26,848 nucleotides of DNA from Opitutia bacterium. GTDB taxonomy: Bacteria; Verrucomicrobiota; Verrucomicrobiia; Opitutales; UBA953. Shown here piece after piece: positions 24,387-26,848 of the stretch (position 1 is its first letter; each line of letters opens with the position of its first letter). Location of the stretch: NCBI GenBank assembly GCA_947378905.1, contig CANCLV010000012.1:1-26848 (forward strand). Direction: 5' to 3'. The position numbers were made by a program, and so were the translations under genes. The notes beneath the pieces were generated by a model, which saw nothing but the letters and a program-made list of their open reading frames with translations, did not search any database and was not told the origin of the DNA.

Positions 24387-26552
24387 TTAGAATTTGAAGA
24401 GGCGTACCCGTACATGGGCGCCGAGTGAGCCATCATTGAAAGCAGAAACGCGCTTTTGGAAACCGTATTCAATTTCCCAGGAGTTTCCGATGCGCTGAAT
24501 CAGGCCAATGGATTCATAGGTGTAGGCCTTAGCGAGTGCGTCGTAATTGACGGTTACTAGAGCGGAGAACGTGGAATTTAATTTAACTTCACCCATAATC
24601 CAAAGCTGTTTGGCGGGGTCATTACCTTGTTTTAATTCGAACCAACCTACCGAGGCTTTCCAGAAGTCGCCAGAATTGAAAGCAATGGATTGGAGAGATT
24701 CAACATTGCCACCGCCGTTTTTGGCGTAGCGCGTAAAGGAATCAATCGAGACCCAATTAGCGGGAGTTAATCGAATGTGTGTCTGAATGTCGGAATCAGT
24801 TTTTCCGAGTGACTCGTCGGCATTGGACCAGTCTTTAAAAATATCGAAGCGTGCTAATTCACGTGTGCCCATTTCGGTATCACGCGTTGATAACGTATTT
24901 CTAAATCCGAAGCGGGCGACACTGGTAGCGGTTGTTGCGGCGACATCAGGGCGATCAGCGAGGTCTAATTCGCGGAAAGCTGAAAAGGCTACATCACGTT
25001 CGGAGAGAGGAATTTCGCCAATCGCATGATCGGCGCCAGGTAAATAACGATACTGAATAAACGGACGAAATGCATGACGCATTCCATTGATCGCCCAGTG
25101 GTCGGCCTTTAAATTCCAAGAGCCTGTTGCTAAGCCTTCAACATCGAAGCCAATTTGTCCAACCGCCTTCGAAACGCTGCCTGTATTGGCTAGATTAGAT
25201 GACCATGAAGTGGCTCGTGCGCCGATTACTGGTTTAAAGGTGAGATAATTGCGGACGGTTAATGGATAAGTAATACCGTAGTACGCATCGTAACGTGCGG
25301 TCGACCAAGCTTCGGTGGCGCCAGTTTCGGTTGTGAAATTTGGCAAGGGTAGAACTTCGGATGGACGCTCGGTCAGATAAGAAGCTGAAACGAAAGCTCG
25401 GTGATTGAAGGGCGATGCTCCGATAGGTCTCTCGGTTAAATCGTAACGCAGCTCAGGTAATTTTTGAACAACATCTTGATAGTTGTCGGCTTTAGCAATC
25501 ACTGTGGCTGAGAGATAGCCCTGGGACAGTGGCTTGGTTACTTCGAAGCTAGCTTGGGGCAGACCTATCTCTGCAATTTCTCGGGGACGGAAGGAGCGGA
25601 TGAAATTGGGATCCGAGGTGAAATAAAACTGACCTGCAAAATCAAAGTTCGTCGCGGTATGACCATTAATATTTCCAATAAAGAAACCACGATTAGAGTC
25701 AGGGGTGCGTCCGTAAATATCGTTCTCCAAAACGTTACGGTCATTGATGTACCCAGTTTTTAAATCTCCGCGCCAGATAGAACCGTCATTAGGCGTTTTG
25801 CTGTTATCGTAACGTATCGCTGGTCCGATTAAAAAGCCTGATTTGCTGTAATAATCGAGTAAAGCACCCACCCAGAGGGACTTGCTTTGACGGACTAAAG
25901 TGGTGGTGCGGATGTAGCGCCCTTGAGGTTCTTGCGAGCCAGTATCGAGTTCCACATCGTATGGAATGTCATGGTAACCTTCTTGTCCGTAATAGGGTAG
26001 ATAGAAGAAAGGAATACCTGCGAGATGCGGAACGACTCCTTTAAAAGTTAACCAATCATCTTTTTCTGAATAGTGTGCTTCACCGATTTTTAAATTCATA
26101 CCAATGCTGCTTGGTTCATTATTCCACATGCGCACGCCTTTCATGGTGCGATCGCCGTTTTGTATCCGAATTTCTTCGGCGGTGAAATAAACAGGGTTGC
26201 GACCTAGTTTGACATTATAGGCGACTACTAAATCTGTTTTCGGATTCATGGTCACGCGTTCGCCCATGATGCGTAAATTTTTTGTAGTATAAATTACATC
26301 GCCTTCCGCATCGATAATTCCTGTTTCGGAATTAAAAGAAATTTTCTTCGCTGCGAGGTGAGCGCCGTTTGCTTCTACACTGGCATCGATTGCGACGAGT
26401 ACTTTTCCATTCTCTTCGTAGGTAAAACTTTCACCTTGTACGTTTGAGTTCTTAGCGATCTCGGGTGTGACTTTAGATGTCGAGTCCGCTGCCATCACTG
26501 CGATACCGCAGAAAAGGAGAGCAAGGAAAGGGCTGAGGGTTCGACCAGGCAT
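24387..26552 (-). CDS. lptD: LPS-assembly outer-membrane protein LptD (OstA/Imp)
   Basis: LptD is the outer-membrane barrel that inserts lipopolysaccharide. The 721-aa protein has an N-terminal signal peptide (residues 1-21, cleavage near VMAA-D), an OstA/LptA-like beta-jellyroll domain (about 40-150, with GIIDAEGDVIYTTKNLRIMGERV), and a long C-terminal beta-barrel beginning near PFFYLPYYGQEGYHDIPYD and ending in FKF; a terminal Phe is the usual barrel-assembly signal. The start is preceded by GGAGG only 2 bases from the ATG, one of the few clear Shine-Dalgarno-like sequences here and unusually close. The gene shows that the organism has an LPS-type outer membrane. Confidence 0.92.
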   Translation of the reverse strand: MPGRTLSPFLALLFCGIAVMAADSTSKVTPEIAKNSNVQGESFTYEENGKVLVAIDASVEANGAHLAAKKISFNSETGIIDAEGDVIYTTKNLRIMGERVTMNPKTDLVVAYNVKLGRNPVYFTAEEIRIQNGDRTMKGVRMWNNEPSSIGMNLKIGEAHYSEKDDWLTFKGVVPHLAGIPFFYLPYYGQEGYHDIPYDVELDTGSQEPQGRYIRTTTLVRQSKSLWVGALLDYYSKSGFLIGPAIRYDNSKTPNDGSIWRGDLKTGYINDRNVLENDIYGRTPDSNRGFFIGNINGHTATNFDFAGQFYFTSDPNFIRSFRPREIAEIGLPQASFEVTKPLSQGYLSATVIAKADNYQDVVQKLPELRYDLTERPIGASPFNHRAFVSASYLTERPSEVLPLPNFTTETGATEAWSTARYDAYYGITYPLTVRNYLTFKPVIGARATSWSSNLANTGSVSKAVGQIGFDVEGLATGSWNLKADHWAINGMRHAFRPFIQYRYLPGADHAIGEIPLSERDVAFSAFRELDLADRPDVAATTATSVARFGFRNTLSTRDTEMGTRELARFDIFKDWSNADESLGKTDSDIQTHIRLTPANWVSIDSFTRYAKNGGGNVESLQSIAFNSGDFWKASVGWFELKQGNDPAKQLWIMGEVKLNSTFSALVTVNYDALAKAYTYESIGLIQRIGNSWEIEYGFQKRVSAFNDGSLGAHVRVRLFKF

Positions 26553-26642
26553 TTCCTCCAGACTTGGCGATTAGGGCATTCTCTCAAGTATTTTCGGGCA
26601 ATGTGCGCTTGCGGGCGTACGATTGTCGTGGATTATCGGCCT

Positions 26643-26848
26643 ATGCACCTAAACCAAGCTGAGCTAACTCGCCTCGTTGAGGGCAGGGAAAGCTCCCCCC
26701 ACCGCTTTTTAGGGCTACATTCGCTATCTCAAGGGGGGTACGTAGTTAGGGCATTATTACCCGGAGCCACCACCTGTGAAGTTATTAGGGAGGGTGAAAG
26801 CAAGGGAGTGCCGATGAAGAAAATTCACTCTCTGGGGATTTTTGAGGA
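26643..26848 (+). CDS. glgB: 1,4-alpha-glucan branching enzyme, N-terminal fragment (runs off the window)
   Basis: I translated 68 codons by hand from the ATG at 26643 to the window edge. They match the N-terminal E-set/CBM48 domain of GlgB: ELTRLVEGRESSPHRFLG, then YVVRALLPGATTCEVI and IHSLGIFE. GlgB introduces alpha-1,6 branches into glycogen, the reaction opposed by a debranching enzyme such as the GH13 protein at 4774. The gene is divergent from lptD, with 90 bp between the start codons. The catalytic barrel is outside the window. Confidence 0.88.
   Translation, partial: MHLNQAELTRLVEGRESSPHRFLGLHSLSQGGYVVRALLPGATTCEVIREGESKGVPMKKIHSLGIFE

Noticed and set aside
1..26848. CRISPR arrays, tRNA/rRNA genes, insertion sequences, toxin-antitoxin or phage-defence genes
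   Set aside because: I looked for regularly spaced repeats, terminal inverted repeats, transposase motifs and cloverleaf features on both strands and saw none; almost all sequence is accounted for by housekeeping or respiratory genes.

Overview
The window looks like a chromosomal segment of a Gram-negative bacterium of moderate GC content, most likely a member of the Verrucomicrobiota (Opitutia-like). This is an inference. It rests on an alternative complex III (ACIII) operon with Verrucomicrobia/Planctomycetes-style membrane cytochromes c, an LptD outer-membrane protein, glycogen-type GH13 enzymes, and the near absence of Shine-Dalgarno sequences. No tRNA, rRNA, CRISPR array, insertion sequence or prophage gene was seen, and coding density is high.

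Left part, minus strand (1-4690): a partial circularly permuted ATP-grasp gene cut by the window edge, an RpoD-like sigma factor, trpE (anthranilate synthase component I, 6 bp upstream of the sigma gene and probably co-transcribed with it), and an RlmI-like class I methyltransferase. The methyltransferase is divergent from a large GH13 pullulanase/isoamylase-type enzyme (4774-7149, plus strand). A second glycogen gene, the start of glgB, lies at the right edge (26643 onward).

Centre, plus strand (7213-10448): the lower-glycolysis genes gap, pgk and tpiA, with a strong terminator after gap and another after tpiA. A 286-bp AT-rich gap then leads into the respiratory operon.

Respiratory operon, plus strand (10735-22410): a 64-aa Tat-like microprotein; actA (pentaheme cytochrome), actB (Tat-exported molybdopterin-fold/Fe-S fusion), actC, actD, actE and actF, which together form ACIII, a quinol:electron-acceptor oxidoreductase. 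These are followed by a membrane-anchored monoheme cytochrome c, a CcoN-like protein, a CcoO-like monoheme cytochrome and a second membrane-anchored monoheme cytochrome c. The operon ends at a strong hairpin shared with the convergent trxA.

The main discovery candidate is the CcoN-like protein (19795-21165). It aligns with cbb3 oxidase subunit I over its whole length, yet every canonical metal ligand is replaced: the two low-spin-heme His by Gln68 and Gln351, the high-spin-heme His by Gln349, the three CuB His by Gln209, Ala259 and Ser260, and the cross-linked Tyr by Ala253. The CcoO-like partner and both flanking cytochromes keep their heme sites. The module therefore looks like a cbb3-shaped but catalytically empty scaffold that carries cytochrome c domains next to ACIII, not a terminal oxidase.

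Right part, minus strand (22483-26552): lptD, scpA, an 81-aa conserved small protein, a proline-rich single-TM protein and trxA, closely spaced and probably one transcription unit. lptD is divergent from the partial glgB.
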